Of a stretch of 64,000 nucleotides of DNA, positions 56,064 to 64,000 are shown piece by piece. Source of the DNA: Indibacter alkaliphilus LW1 (GTDB lineage Bacteria > Bacteroidota > Bacteroidia > Cytophagales > Cyclobacteriaceae); assembly GCF_000295935.2 (NCBI RefSeq), contig NZ_ALWO02000023.1:186001-250000 (forward strand), given 5' to 3'. Position 1 is the stretch's first letter. Every line of letters begins with the position of its first letter. The notes beneath the pieces were generated by a model. The model had not been told where the DNA came from and did no database searches. It worked only from the letters and a program-made list of their open reading frames with translations. A program made the translations under genes and the position numbers.

Positions 56064-56309
56064 GCGAATTAAAAATATTTAACCAAAAGTAGTAAATGAA
56101 GACACAGGGTAAAGGCTTTTTTTGAGTAAAATTTAAAATCACCGATTTTCTAAACATTTTTTTGGAATATATAGCCTTTGAGGCGTGAAAAATCTTTTTT
56201 CATCGTTTTGATTTTAGTAAACTGGCTCTCAGCATATTTGAAGGAGTTGTGGATATCTCGTTAATAAATTGTTCAAAAAGTCTTGTATAAAGACTTTACA
56301 TTTGTTTCT

Positions 56310-57890
56310 ATGGCAGAAAATAATCCAAACCGAATTAGCGGAAGAAGAAAACCTGATTTGAACTTAAGCACAGGCGTAGGAAAGCTTCCACCGCAGGCAA
56401 TAGACCTGGAAGAAGCAGTACTTGGAGCATTGATGCTCGAGAAAGATGCACTTACGGCCGTAGTGGATATTCTAAAACCGGAAAGCTTCTACAAAGAAGC
56501 CCATAAAGCTATTTATGGGGCCATTTTGGATTTATTTAGTGAAAGTCAACCTATCGATTTGTTAACTGTCACGAATCAACTCAGAAAGAAGGGTGAACTG
56601 GAACTTGCTGGAGGGGCATATTTTATTACCGAGCTAACCTCCAAGGTTTCTTCTGCTGCCAATATTGAATTTCACGCCCGTATCATTACGGAACAATCCA
56701 TGAAACGGGAGATGATAAAAATAGCTTCAGAAATCCAAAAAGACGCTTACGAAGATACAACTGATGTATTTGAACTTTTGGATAAAATGGAGCAGTCTCT
56801 TTTTGAGATCTCAGAAAAAAACATCCGGAAGAACTATTCCAACATGCGTGATATCATGAAGGAAGCTATTTTGGAATTGGAAGCCAAAAAAGGTCAAAAG
56901 GACGGTCTTACAGGTGTTCCAAGTGGATTCACAGCTCTTGACAGGGTCACGTCAGGCTGGCAAAAATCAGATTTGGTAATTATAGCGGCAAGACCAGCTA
57001 TGGGTAAGACAGCCTTTGTTTTGTCTGTACTGAGAAATGCTGCAGTAGATCATAACAGACCTGTGGCTATATTTTCATTGGAAATGTCATCTGTTCAGTT
57101 GGTCAATCGTCTGATTTCTTCAGAAGCAGAGTTGGATTCCGAAAAAATCAAAAAAGGAAACCTTGCAGACTATGAATGGGAACAATTGGTGCACAAAACA
57201 GGAAAATTATCCAAAGCTCCTTTGTTTGTGGATGATACGCCTGCTTTATCCATTTTGGAATTAAGAGCAAAATGTAGAAAACTTAAAGCACAGCATGACA
57301 TCCAAATGGTGGTCATCGATTACCTTCAATTGATGTCCGGAGATTCAAAATCAGGTGGACAAGGTGGAAACAGGGAACAGGAAATTGCCAGTATATCCAG
57401 AGCCCTTAAAAAAATCGCAAAAGAATTGAGTATTCCGGTTATAGCCCTTTCTCAGCTTTCAAGAGCTGTAGAAACAAGAGGGGGCGATAAAAGGCCGCAG
57501 CTTTCAGATTTGAGGGAGTCCGGAGCCATCGAGCAGGATGCGGATATGGTTATGTTCCTGTATAGGCCTGAATACTATGGAATCACAGAAGATGAGGATA
57601 ACAATTCTACTTTAGGTGTGGGTGAAGTGATCATTGCCAAGCACAGAAACGGTTCTTTGGAAAATGTTAAGTTGAGATTTATTGGCAAATACACCAAATT
57701 TACGGACCTTGAAATGAATGTTCCCTATCAGCCACAGGAACCTCTATATGGAAGTAAATTCCCTTCCTCAGCAAGTGGAAAAGATTTTGATTCTAAGAAT
57801 ACCATAACTATGTCCAGTAAAGCAAATGGTTCCGATGGTGATGACCCTTTTCCAGGCGGAATGGGGAGTAATGATCCTGCTCCCTTTTAA
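56310..57890 (+). CDS. dnaB: Replicative DNA helicase
   Basis: Started at ATG 56310 (MAENNPN), giving 526 residues; the in-frame TTG 27 nt upstream is unlikely. The N-terminal domain (about 30-130, AIDLEEAVLGALMLEKDAL) mediates ring assembly and DnaG contact. The RecA-like domain has Walker A ARPAMGKT (227-234), Walker B MVVIDYLQLM, and H4-type LSQLSRAVETRGGDKRPQLSDLRESGAIEQDADM. A low-complexity tail follows. No intein. Unwinds DNA at the fork. Confidence 0.96.
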   Translation: MAENNPNRISGRRKPDLNLSTGVGKLPPQAIDLEEAVLGALMLEKDALTAVVDILKPESFYKEAHKAIYGAILDLFSESQPIDLLTVTNQLRKKGELELAGGAYFITELTSKVSSAANIEFHARIITEQSMKREMIKIASEIQKDAYEDTTDVFELLDKMEQSLFEISEKNIRKNYSNMRDIMKEAILELEAKKGQKDGLTGVPSGFTALDRVTSGWQKSDLVIIAARPAMGKTAFVLSVLRNAAVDHNRPVAIFSLEMSSVQLVNRLISSEAELDSEKIKKGNLADYEWEQLVHKTGKLSKAPLFVDDTPALSILELRAKCRKLKAQHDIQMVVIDYLQLMSGDSKSGGQGGNREQEIASISRALKKIAKELSIPVIALSQLSRAVETRGGDKRPQLSDLRESGAIEQDADMVMFLYRPEYYGITEDEDNNSTLGVGEVIIAKHRNGSLENVKLRFIGKYTKFTDLEMNVPYQPQEPLYGSKFPSSASGKDFDSKNTITMSSKANGSDGDDPFPGGMGSNDPAPF

Positions 57891-57935
57891 TAAGGTTTAA
57901 TTTTTTGGTTCTTTCCAAACTTTTACATTTACCAT

Positions 57936-57943
57936 TATGTTTG
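57936..57943 (+). promoter_or_regulatory. Bacteroidota -7 element TATGTTTG of the MDR gene
   Basis: Exact TAnnTTTG with TTTC about 20 nt upstream. It supports the TTG start at 58010 for the downstream gene, because an upstream start at 57905 would precede the promoter. Confidence 0.4.
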
Positions 57944-58009
57944 AATATTGTAGTTTTAAAGAAGCTCTCTGCACTGGCAGAGCAATTTTCAACCTTTTAT
58001 AAATATGTT

Positions 58010-59011
58010 TTGAAAGCAATAGTTTTAGATCGCAGCCACTCCGATAAAATAACCCTAAGTGATATCGAAGTCCCCTCCATTTCTGAAAATCAGGTTTTAG
58101 TACAGATCAAATCAGCAGCATTAAATCACAGAGATGAGTGGTGCAGGCAGGGACTCTATCCCAATTTAAAGGATGGTGTTGTATTAGGTTCAGATGGTGC
58201 CGGAATTGTCAAAGAAGTAGGTTCGAAAGTAGATAGCAAATGGATTGGACAAGAAGTTATCATTAATCCAGCAATTCATTGGGGGAGTCAGGAAAAAGTT
58301 CAGAATAAAGACTTCCGTATTTTGGGAATGCCGGACAATGGTACGTTTGCCGAATATCTAATAGTCTCCTCTGACCGCCTATATCATAAACCTTTACATT
58401 TGTCTTGGGAGGAAGCTGCTGCGCTGCCCCTAGCTGGATTGACTGCATTCAGGGCTTTGATGGTCCAAGGGAAAGCCAAGTCAAGCAAAAAAGTGCTTGT
58501 TACAGGATTTGGCGGGGGAGTAGCCCAGCTTGCTGTTCAATTTGCTTTAGCCATAGGAGCAGAGGTTTACACCAGCAGTAGCAGTGAAGAGAAATTGGAT
58601 AAATCCAAAGCAATGGGTGTGAAAAATGGATTCAATTACAAAGATGAAAATTGGACCAAATTGGCTTTGGAAGAAACCAGCGGTTTTGATTTGATAATTG
58701 ACAGTGCAATGGGTGACACGCTTAATCAATTAATTGATGTCAGTAATCCTGGAGCGAGAATAGTGTTCTACGGAGCTACCAAAGGGAATCCGGATGGCTT
58801 TAATGCAAGAAAGGTGTTTTGGAATCAGCTAAGACTTATCGGAAGTACTATGGGGTCGGATGAGGATTTCAAGGAAATGCTACGGTTTGTAAAGAAGCAC
58901 CAGATCAAACCCATAGTCGATGAAGTTTTTTCTATGGAAAAAGCTGTTCAGGCTTTTGAAAAAATGAAAGCAGGAAAACAGCTTGGAAAGCTTGTGCTTA
59001 AAGTCTCTTAG
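58010..59011 (+). CDS. MDR-family zinc-type alcohol dehydrogenase/quinone oxidoreductase
   Basis: Started at TTG 58010 because the product then begins with KAIVLDR, the usual first strand of the family; 333 residues is the normal length. The GroES-like half has the substrate-loop HRDEWCRQG and VLGSDGAGIV; the Rossmann half has KKVLVTGFGGGVAQLAVQFALAIGAEVY. No structural-zinc four-cysteine lobe is visible, so it is probably a zinc-free oxidoreductase using NADPH. Overlaps the convergent TPR gene by 4 nt. Confidence 0.85.
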   Translation: MKAIVLDRSHSDKITLSDIEVPSISENQVLVQIKSAALNHRDEWCRQGLYPNLKDGVVLGSDGAGIVKEVGSKVDSKWIGQEVIINPAIHWGSQEKVQNKDFRILGMPDNGTFAEYLIVSSDRLYHKPLHLSWEEAAALPLAGLTAFRALMVQGKAKSSKKVLVTGFGGGVAQLAVQFALAIGAEVYTSSSSEEKLDKSKAMGVKNGFNYKDENWTKLALEETSGFDLIIDSAMGDTLNQLIDVSNPGARIVFYGATKGNPDGFNARKVFWNQLRLIGSTMGSDEDFKEMLRFVKKHQIKPIVDEVFSMEKAVQAFEKMKAGKQLGKLVLKVS

Positions 59012-59343
59012 TCATCCAGATCATTTTCGAATTGAAAATTCTGATATGCATTTTTCAATTCCCTTAAGGCATGGTTGTTTTGTTGGCTTTGGGCTAACTT
59101 TATGCCATTGATATAAATCCCATTGGCTTCGGAAATTTTACCCAAATCGGCAAAAACTTCTGCAGCTTGATAGTAAGTGGGGAGATAAGCAGGAAACTGC
59201 TTCAGTAATTTTGAAAAAAGTTCAATACTTTGATCAAGGTCAAGTTCTTTATATTCCAGGGCCAAAGCGTACCAATTGAAAGGGTTTTCGGGTTCTTGTT
59301 CAGTAAACGATTTTAGCATTTCTAATCGGGACATTTTGCTCAT
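59008..59343 (-). CDS. Small tetratricopeptide-repeat protein
   Basis: A 111-residue protein with about two and a half TPR units: NPFNWYALALEYKELDLDQSIELFSKLLKQFPAYLPTYYQAAEVFADLGKISEANGIYINGI. Acts as a protein-protein binding module; partner unknown. Cytoplasmic, no signal peptide. Divergent from etfB with 73 nt between them. Confidence 0.85.
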   Translation of the reverse strand: MSKMSRLEMLKSFTEQEPENPFNWYALALEYKELDLDQSIELFSKLLKQFPAYLPTYYQAAEVFADLGKISEANGIYINGIKLAQSQQNNHALRELKNAYQNFQFENDLDD

Positions 59344-59416
59344 GAAATCTTTTTTAAATTATGGCCTTATTACTAAATTCACGCAATTTAAAAATAAATA
59401 ACCTAAATATTTATAA

Positions 59417-60154
59417 ATGAAAATTCTTGTTTGTATTACTCATGTACCGGATACCACATCCAAAATACAGTTTACGGATAATAACACCAAGTTTGACAAA
59501 AACGGTGTTCAGTTTATCATCGGACCCTATGATGATTATGCCCTTGCGAGAGCCGTGGAGCTAAAAGAATCCTTGGGTGCCAGCCTTACTGTATTGAATG
59601 TAGGTGAAGCCGAAACAGAGCCCACTCTTCGAAAAGCCTTGGCTATAGGTGCAGACGATGCTATCCGTATCAATGCTTTTCCAACAGATGCACTTTTTGT
59701 AGCAAAGCAAATTGCTTCAATTGCCAAAGAGAATAATTATGATTTGATTCTTATGGGCAGGGAATCTATAGATTTCAATGGAGGAATGGTTCATGGAATG
59801 GTAGGTGAATTATTGGGGATGCCATCAATTTCTCCGGTAATGAAATTGGATATTGAAGGAGATACTGTGAAGATGGCCCGTGAAATTGAAGGTGGTAAAG
59901 AATTTCTGGAAGCAAAATTACCCTTGATAGCAGGTTGCCAGGAACCAATTGCTGAATGGAAAATTCCAAATATGAGAGGAATCATGTCAGCCAGAACCAA
60001 GCCATTAAATGTGGTAGATCCTGTTGACAGTGAGATCGCCACTGATGTCACTACTTTCCAACTCCCACCTGCAAAAGGTTCTGTAACCTTAGTAGACAAA
60101 GACAATGTAGAAGAGCTGGTCAAACTTCTGAAAAACGAAGCAAAAGTTCTTTAA
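59417..60154 (+). CDS. etfB: Electron transfer flavoprotein beta subunit
   Basis: A 245-residue protein opening with MKILVCITHVPDTTSKIQF, with NGVQFIIGPYDDYALARAVELKE and GRESIDFNGGMVHGMVGELLGMP, all standard for EtfB, which binds AMP. Forms a heterodimer with EtfA encoded 35 nt downstream and carries electrons from acyl-CoA dehydrogenases to the quinone pool, here probably menaquinone. Confidence 0.96.
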   Translation: MKILVCITHVPDTTSKIQFTDNNTKFDKNGVQFIIGPYDDYALARAVELKESLGASLTVLNVGEAETEPTLRKALAIGADDAIRINAFPTDALFVAKQIASIAKENNYDLILMGRESIDFNGGMVHGMVGELLGMPSISPVMKLDIEGDTVKMAREIEGGKEFLEAKLPLIAGCQEPIAEWKIPNMRGIMSARTKPLNVVDPVDSEIATDVTTFQLPPAKGSVTLVDKDNVEELVKLLKNEAKVL

Positions 60155-60189
60155 TCAAATCATTTTAAATATCTCAAAATAAGATAATT

Positions 60190-61158
60190 ATGTCAATTTT
60201 AGTATATATAGAACATGCTGATGGTTCAGTTAAAAAAACCAGCTTAGAAGCTGTATCATACGGCAAAGCATTATCAGAAAGAACCTCTGCAGGTGAAGTA
60301 ATCGCTTTGGCATTGGGTACTATATCTGATGAAGAGCTTGCTAGAGTAGGAAGCGCAGGTGCTTCAAAAGTGTTGCATGTTGCAGATGAAAAATTGAATG
60401 CAGGAGTAATCCAAGCTCATGCTGATGCGGTAGGGCAAGTGTATAAGCAAATAGGAGCAGAGACCTTAGTTTTGGCAAAATCATCTCTTGGAGACGCAGT
60501 AGCAGCAAGACTTGCTGTCAAATTGGATGCCGGGTTGGTTTCCAATGTTGCAGAACTTCCTGAAACAGCTGATGGCTATAAAGTCAAAAGAAGTATTTAC
60601 ACAGGAAAAGCATTTGCAGAGACTACCGTCTCTAAAAATCATAAGATTTTAGCAATCAAAAAGAATGCTGTTGACCTGAAAACTGATGGTGCTGATGCTT
60701 CAGTTGAGAAAGTGGATATCAGCATAGATGCATCAAATTTTGCTGCAAAAATCACTTCTACAGATAAGGCTGAAGGCGAAATTCTTCTTCCAGAGGCTGA
60801 CATTGTGGTGTCAGGAGGTCGTGGAATGAAGGGACCTGAAAATTGGGGAATGATTGAAAATCTTGCAAAAGAACTTGGAGCTGCCACAGGTTGTTCAAAG
60901 CCTGTTTCTGATATTGGATGGAGACCTCATCATGAGCACGTTGGGCAGACTGGAGTAAAAGTTGCACCTACTTTATACGTAGCAGTTGGAATTTCGGGGG
61001 CTATTCAACATCTTGCGGGAGTAAATTCCTCAAAGTGTATCGTTGTGATCAACAAAGATCCTGAGGCACCCTTTTTCAAAGCCGCTGATTATGGTATAGT
61101 AGGAGATGCATTTGAGGTACTACCAAAATTAACTGAAGCTGTAAAAGCAATAAAATAA
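60190..61158 (+). CDS. etfA: Electron transfer flavoprotein alpha subunit
   Basis: A 322-residue protein. The FAD-binding C-terminal domain is unmistakable: VSGGRGMKGPENWGMIENLA, CSKPVSDIGWRPHHEHVGQTG and GISGAIQHLAGV, followed by KCIVVINKDPEAPFFKAADYGIVGD. Partner of etfB just upstream. Confidence 0.96.
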   Translation: MSILVYIEHADGSVKKTSLEAVSYGKALSERTSAGEVIALALGTISDEELARVGSAGASKVLHVADEKLNAGVIQAHADAVGQVYKQIGAETLVLAKSSLGDAVAARLAVKLDAGLVSNVAELPETADGYKVKRSIYTGKAFAETTVSKNHKILAIKKNAVDLKTDGADASVEKVDISIDASNFAAKITSTDKAEGEILLPEADIVVSGGRGMKGPENWGMIENLAKELGAATGCSKPVSDIGWRPHHEHVGQTGVKVAPTLYVAVGISGAIQHLAGVNSSKCIVVINKDPEAPFFKAADYGIVGDAFEVLPKLTEAVKAIK

Positions 61159-61163
61159 AACCT

Positions 61164-61772
61164 GTGGATCAGACTATAGAACTTGAGATTCTTGGATTAT
61201 CTTCCAATCATTCCCAATCCGGATCTTTTACCCTTGTAATGGGTGAGGTAGGAGGAATACGGAGATTGCCTATAGTCATAGGAATGTTCGAAGCTCAGGC
61301 CATTGCTATTGAAATCGAAAAGATCATACCCAATAGACCAATGACCCATGATCTTTTTAAATCATTTGCATCAAACTTCAATTACTCAATTGACCATATT
61401 TTGATTTCTGACATGAGAGAAGGTGTCTTTTATGCAAAGATCATCTGTAAGAGCGCCGGAAAAGTGATAGAAATCGATGCAAGGCCTTCCGATGCCATAG
61501 CAATAGCAGTCAGATTTGACGCTGCTATTTTCTGTGCCAAGAAAGTGATGGAAGAGGCCGGTATTGAGTTCAATGAAGAAGATGAAAGAAAAGAACATCA
61601 AAAAAGCGGGAGAACTAAGAAAGCGACAACAGCTAGTCCCAGTTCAAGGAGCTCTGACTCTTTGAAGGACTTTAGTCTTGATAAACTGAATCAACTCTTG
61701 GATAAAGCGATCAATAATGAAGATTATGAAAAAGCCGCAAGAATCCGGGATGAGATCAACAGGAGAAATTAG
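61164..61772 (+). CDS. Bifunctional nuclease (DUF151) family protein with UVR motif
   Basis: Starts with GTG at 61164, 5 nt after etfA, so it may be co-transcribed with the ETF genes. The 202-residue product has a DUF151/BFN domain (about 5-130: LPIVIGMFEAQAIAIEIEKI, ARPSDAIAIAVR), a Ser/Lys-rich linker and a C-terminal UvrB/UvrC motif (LNQLLDKAINNEDYEKAARIRDEI). Plant and mycobacterial relatives have reported nuclease activity; the role in Bacteroidota is unknown. Confidence 0.92.
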   Translation: MDQTIELEILGLSSNHSQSGSFTLVMGEVGGIRRLPIVIGMFEAQAIAIEIEKIIPNRPMTHDLFKSFASNFNYSIDHILISDMREGVFYAKIICKSAGKVIEIDARPSDAIAIAVRFDAAIFCAKKVMEEAGIEFNEEDERKEHQKSGRTKKATTASPSSRSSDSLKDFSLDKLNQLLDKAINNEDYEKAARIRDEINRRN

Positions 61773-61774
61773 GA

Positions 61775-61804
61775 AGCCTGGTCAAATCCAGGCTTTCTTT
61801 TTTT
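61775..61804 (+). terminator. Intrinsic terminator of the etfBA-DUF151 unit
   Basis: Stem AAGCCTGG/CCAGGCTT, loop TCAAAT, then a T-run; starts just after the stop codon. Confidence 0.9.
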
Positions 61805-61875
61805 ATGGTAATCTTCCTATAATTGTTAAAAACTAATCGCTTCAATGTCCCCAATACTATTCCGCATCACTCCTT

Positions 61876-63162
61876 ATGGATTATATTAGAGGTTTAATCG
61901 GTATCATAGTCATCCTGGCTTTTGCCTTGTTATTTTCTGCAAATAAGAAAGCAGTTGATTGGAGACTAGTAGGCATTGGGGTGATATTGCAAGCTATTTT
62001 TGGTTTTTTGATAACCAAAGTAGATTTTGTAGCAAGGATTTTTGCGGTAGTTAGCCGTGTTTTTGTCAAATTTCTAAGCTTTTCGGAAGATGGGGCTCTA
62101 TTTATATTTGGAGACTTAGCAACAGATACTTTCGGATTTATCTTCGCATTCAAAGTACTTCCTACTATTATTTTCTTTTCTACCGTATCAGCAGGTTTAT
62201 ATTATTTGGGAGTGCTCCAAAAAGTAGTTTTTGCCATTGCTTGGGTAATGTCAAGAACCATGCGGCTCTCAGGCCCGGAAAGTTTGTCGGCTGCAGGTAA
62301 TATATTTTTAGGGCAAACAGAAGCACCTTTATTGGTAAGACCTTTTATCCCCACCATGTCCAGGTCAGAGTTGATGTGTTTGATGACGGGAGGTATGGCC
62401 ACCATTGCTGGGGGGGTATTGGCTGGTTATGTTGCCTTTCTTGGTGGAGATAGTCTGGAAGAGCAAAGCAGATTTGCTGCTTACCTTTTAGGCGCAAGTA
62501 TCATGAATGCCCCTGCGGCAATAGTAATTTCCAAAATTATCATACCGGAAACAGATAAGGAAGTAGTCAATGAAAAGCTGGAAGTAAGTGGTGAGAATAT
62601 GGGGGTTAACCTGATTGATGCTATGTCAATAGGTGCTTCCGAGGGCTTGAAACTTGCCTTAAATGTAGGAGGGATGCTTTTGGCCTTTATTGCAGTGATT
62701 GCTGCCTTGAATTACATACTTTCAGGAATCATTGGCGAGTACACTGGCTTGAATGCTCTGGTTGTTTCATCTACCAATGGACAGTTTTCGGGCTTTTCAC
62801 TGGAATATATTCTTGGCCAGATTTTTCGGGTGTTTGCTTGGGTTATAGGTGTAGAATGGTCAGAAACACTGCAGGTAGGCTCTTTACTCGGTCAAAAAAC
62901 AGTAATCAATGAATTTGTAGCTTATTTAAGTCTTGCAGATATGAAAAGTGCCGGTTCATTGTCTCCAAAATCCATCGTCATTGCCACTTATGCGCTTTGT
63001 GGCTTTTCAAATTTCAGTTCAATTGCAATTCAGGTAGGAGGAATTGGAAGTATAGCTCCCAATCAACAGGGGAATCTTTCTAAATTGGGGATGCATGCGC
63101 TTTTAGCGGCTACCCTTGCCTGCTTGATGACTGCGACTATTGCAGGCGCGCTTTTTGGCTGA
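61876..63162 (+). CDS. nupC: Concentrative nucleoside transporter (NupC/CNT family)
   Basis: A 428-residue membrane protein with about 8-10 spans. CNT signatures: FAFKVLPTIIFFSTVSAGLYYLG (a gate helix), SGPESLSAAGNIFLGQTEAPLLVRPFI with the substrate-binding GQTEAP and the C-terminal KSIVIATYALCGFSNFSSIAIQVGGIG. Imports nucleosides with H+ or Na+. Single gene; the hairpin at 63172 follows. Confidence 0.93.
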   Translation: MDYIRGLIGIIVILAFALLFSANKKAVDWRLVGIGVILQAIFGFLITKVDFVARIFAVVSRVFVKFLSFSEDGALFIFGDLATDTFGFIFAFKVLPTIIFFSTVSAGLYYLGVLQKVVFAIAWVMSRTMRLSGPESLSAAGNIFLGQTEAPLLVRPFIPTMSRSELMCLMTGGMATIAGGVLAGYVAFLGGDSLEEQSRFAAYLLGASIMNAPAAIVISKIIIPETDKEVVNEKLEVSGENMGVNLIDAMSIGASEGLKLALNVGGMLLAFIAVIAALNYILSGIIGEYTGLNALVVSSTNGQFSGFSLEYILGQIFRVFAWVIGVEWSETLQVGSLLGQKTVINEFVAYLSLADMKSAGSLSPKSIVIATYALCGFSNFSSIAIQVGGIGSIAPNQQGNLSKLGMHALLAATLACLMTATIAGALFG

Positions 63163-63171
63163 AAATAAAAA

Positions 63172-63203
63172 TGCCTCCACGAAGATTTAACTTCAATGGA
63201 GGC
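63172..63203. terminator. Terminator between nupC and the convergent cyclophilin gene
   Basis: Stem TGCCTCCA/TGGAGGCA with an inner GAAG/CTTC pairing. On the minus strand a TTTTTATTTT run follows, so it serves the cyclophilin gene best. Confidence 0.85.
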
Positions 63204-63221
63204 AAAACATCTTGGGAATTC

Positions 63222-63659
63222 TTAATCTTCCATGATGGTGATTTTCTCAATTTTGTCTCCTTGGCGGATATCATCTATTACATCGAGTCCTTCTACCACT
63301 TTCCCAAAGCAGGTGTGATTCCTGTCCAAATGGCTCGTATTATCTCTACTGTGACAAATGAAAAACTGTGAGCCACCTGTATTTCTGCCTGCATGTGCCA
63401 TGGAAAGAACACCACGCTCATGGTATTGATTGTCTCCGTCGAGTTCACAATCAATTTTGTAACCTGGCCCACCTGTTCCGTTTCCGTTTGGACAGCCACC
63501 CTGAATGACAAAGTTTGGAATAACACGATGGAAAGTTAGGCCATCGTAAAAGCCCTTTTTGGAAAGGCTTATAAAATTATCGACTGCCTTTGGAGCATCT
63601 TTCTCATAGAACTCCACTAGCATAGTGCCTTTTTCAGTTAATATTTCTGCTTTTTTCAT
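63222..63659 (-). CDS. Cyclophilin-type peptidyl-prolyl cis-trans isomerase
   Basis: A 145-residue protein without signal peptide, so probably cytoplasmic (PpiB-like). Active-site motifs: FHRVIPNFVIQGGCP with the catalytic Arg, MAHAGRNTGGSQFFI and HTCFGKVVEGLDV. Catalyses isomerisation of prolyl bonds during folding. Single-gene unit with an exact TACTTTTG element about 20 nt upstream. Confidence 0.94.
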   Translation of the reverse strand: MKKAEILTEKGTMLVEFYEKDAPKAVDNFISLSKKGFYDGLTFHRVIPNFVIQGGCPNGNGTGGPGYKIDCELDGDNQYHERGVLSMAHAGRNTGGSQFFICHSRDNTSHLDRNHTCFGKVVEGLDVIDDIRQGDKIEKITIMED

Positions 63660-63678
63660 TTTATTTTAATTGTGTTTT

Positions 63679-63686
63679 CAAAAGTA
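63679..63686 (-). promoter_or_regulatory. Bacteroidota -7 element TACTTTTG of the cyclophilin gene
   Basis: Exact TAnnTTTG on the minus strand, 20 nt before the start codon; no convincing -33 element. Confidence 0.35.
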
Positions 63687-63725
63687 ATGATTCCGATCTT
63701 TTCGAAAAACCAATTGTATAAAAAA

Positions 63726-63743
63726 GGAGTGCCGAAGCACTCC
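63726..63743 (-). terminator. Intrinsic terminator of pckA with UUCG tetraloop
   Basis: On the minus strand GGAGTGC-TTCG-GCACTCC followed by TTTTTT, about 35 nt after the pckA stop. C(UUCG)G is an especially stable loop. Confidence 0.9.
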
Positions 63744-63775
63744 AGTTATTTGGGTTTATACAAAGGGTCAATTGA

Positions 63776-64000
63776 CTAAAATTTTGGCGCTCCAGCCAAA
63801 ATATCCTCAGTGGCAAAGTCTCTGTATTTTTCAAAGTTCTTAATGAATTCAGCTCCAAGTTCTCTTGCTTTCTTGTCATAGGCTTCTTTATCAGCCCAGG
63901 TAGCTCTTGGACTCAAGACCTCATCAGGCACATTTGGGCAGCTTTCAGGAATAGCGACTCCAAACACACTGTGCTTACGGTAAGATACATTATCCAATTC
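63776..64000 (-). CDS. pckA: Phosphoenolpyruvate carboxykinase (ATP), C-terminal part (5' end off the right edge)
   Basis: About 74 codons of the 3' end, open to the window edge. The visible segment (FGVAIPESCPNVPDEVLSPRATW, then FIKNFEKYRDFATEDILAGAPKF) matches the end of ATP-dependent PEP carboxykinase, with the conserved P-x-VP-E-L-PR-TW block. The enzyme makes PEP from oxaloacetate in gluconeogenesis, opposite in direction to ppc in this window. Upstream parts with the ATP and metal sites are outside the window. Confidence 0.9.
   Translation of the reverse strand, partial: ELDNVSYRKHSVFGVAIPESCPNVPDEVLSPRATWADKEAYDKKARELGAEFIKNFEKYRDFATEDILAGAPKF

Noticed and set aside
56283-56309. TTG start for dnaB
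   Set aside because: The ATG at 56310 gives the expected MAEN-like beginning; the extra nine residues are not conserved in DnaB.
63661-63879. 72-codon minus-strand frame over the pckA 3' end and its terminator
   Set aside because: Overlaps the pckA frame and runs across the terminator hairpin; no family features.

Overview
The window looks like a chromosomal segment of a Bacteroidota bacterium, most likely order Cytophagales (family Cyclobacteriaceae by general resemblance; this placement is inference). Signs are a SusC/SusD outer-membrane pair behind an ECF sigma/FecR anti-sigma couple, many exported and lipoprotein hydrolases, Bacteroidota-type promoters (TAnnTTTG), few Shine-Dalgarno sequences, AT-rich spacers and menaquinone (MenC-type) metabolism. 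I see no tRNA, rRNA, CRISPR array, insertion sequence or prophage.

Region 1 (1-22000) is accessory and catabolic. A minus-strand operon (4856 down to the left edge) encodes an FAH-family enzyme, a 2,5-dioxovalerate (alpha-ketoglutarate semialdehyde) dehydrogenase-like enzyme, a secreted esterase, and a cupin plus SMP-30/gluconolactonase fusion that runs off the edge. Facing it on the plus strand are ECF sigma, FecR, SusC, SusD, then a tandem repeat of the module [exported RraA-family protein - Tat-type mandelate racemase/enolase-superfamily protein] x2, a BASS-family transporter and a small NTF2-like protein. A DinB-like gene and a large secreted glycoside-hydrolase-like protein follow. I read the whole as a locus for import and breakdown of an acidic sugar or uronate-containing glycan. 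The unusual part is that the dehydratase and aldolase-type enzymes all carry export signals, so some of the sugar-acid chemistry may occur in the periplasm before a BASS carrier takes up the product.

Region 2 (22000-29700) mixes small unknown genes, a PAS protein that looks like a histidine kinase stripped of its phospho-acceptor His and ATPase domain, a lipoprotein, a stand-alone LytTR regulator, queA, menC and a cold-shock gene. A 26-nt perfect palindrome and a nested hairpin lie in the spacer before an unrecognised 92-residue gene.

Region 3 (29700-42000) is ion and carbon housekeeping: a lactonase-fold lipoprotein directly behind a complete seven-gene Mrp Na+/H+ antiporter operon (mrpA-G, minus strand), phosphoenolpyruvate carboxylase, and a universal-stress-protein/CPA2 antiporter couple.

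Region 4 (42000-64000) holds a giant GAF/multi-PAS histidine kinase, an OsmC protein, S9 and S10 peptidases, a GluQ-RS-like enzyme (with queA, the second queuosine-related gene here), a DUF4442 protein, an M48 lipoprotein protease, an exonuclease coupled to an Mpl-type ligase, dnaB, an MDR oxidoreductase, a TPR protein, etfB-etfA, a bifunctional-nuclease-family protein, a NupC-type transporter, a cyclophilin and the 3' end of pckA at the right edge. Many genes are separated by clear intrinsic terminators.
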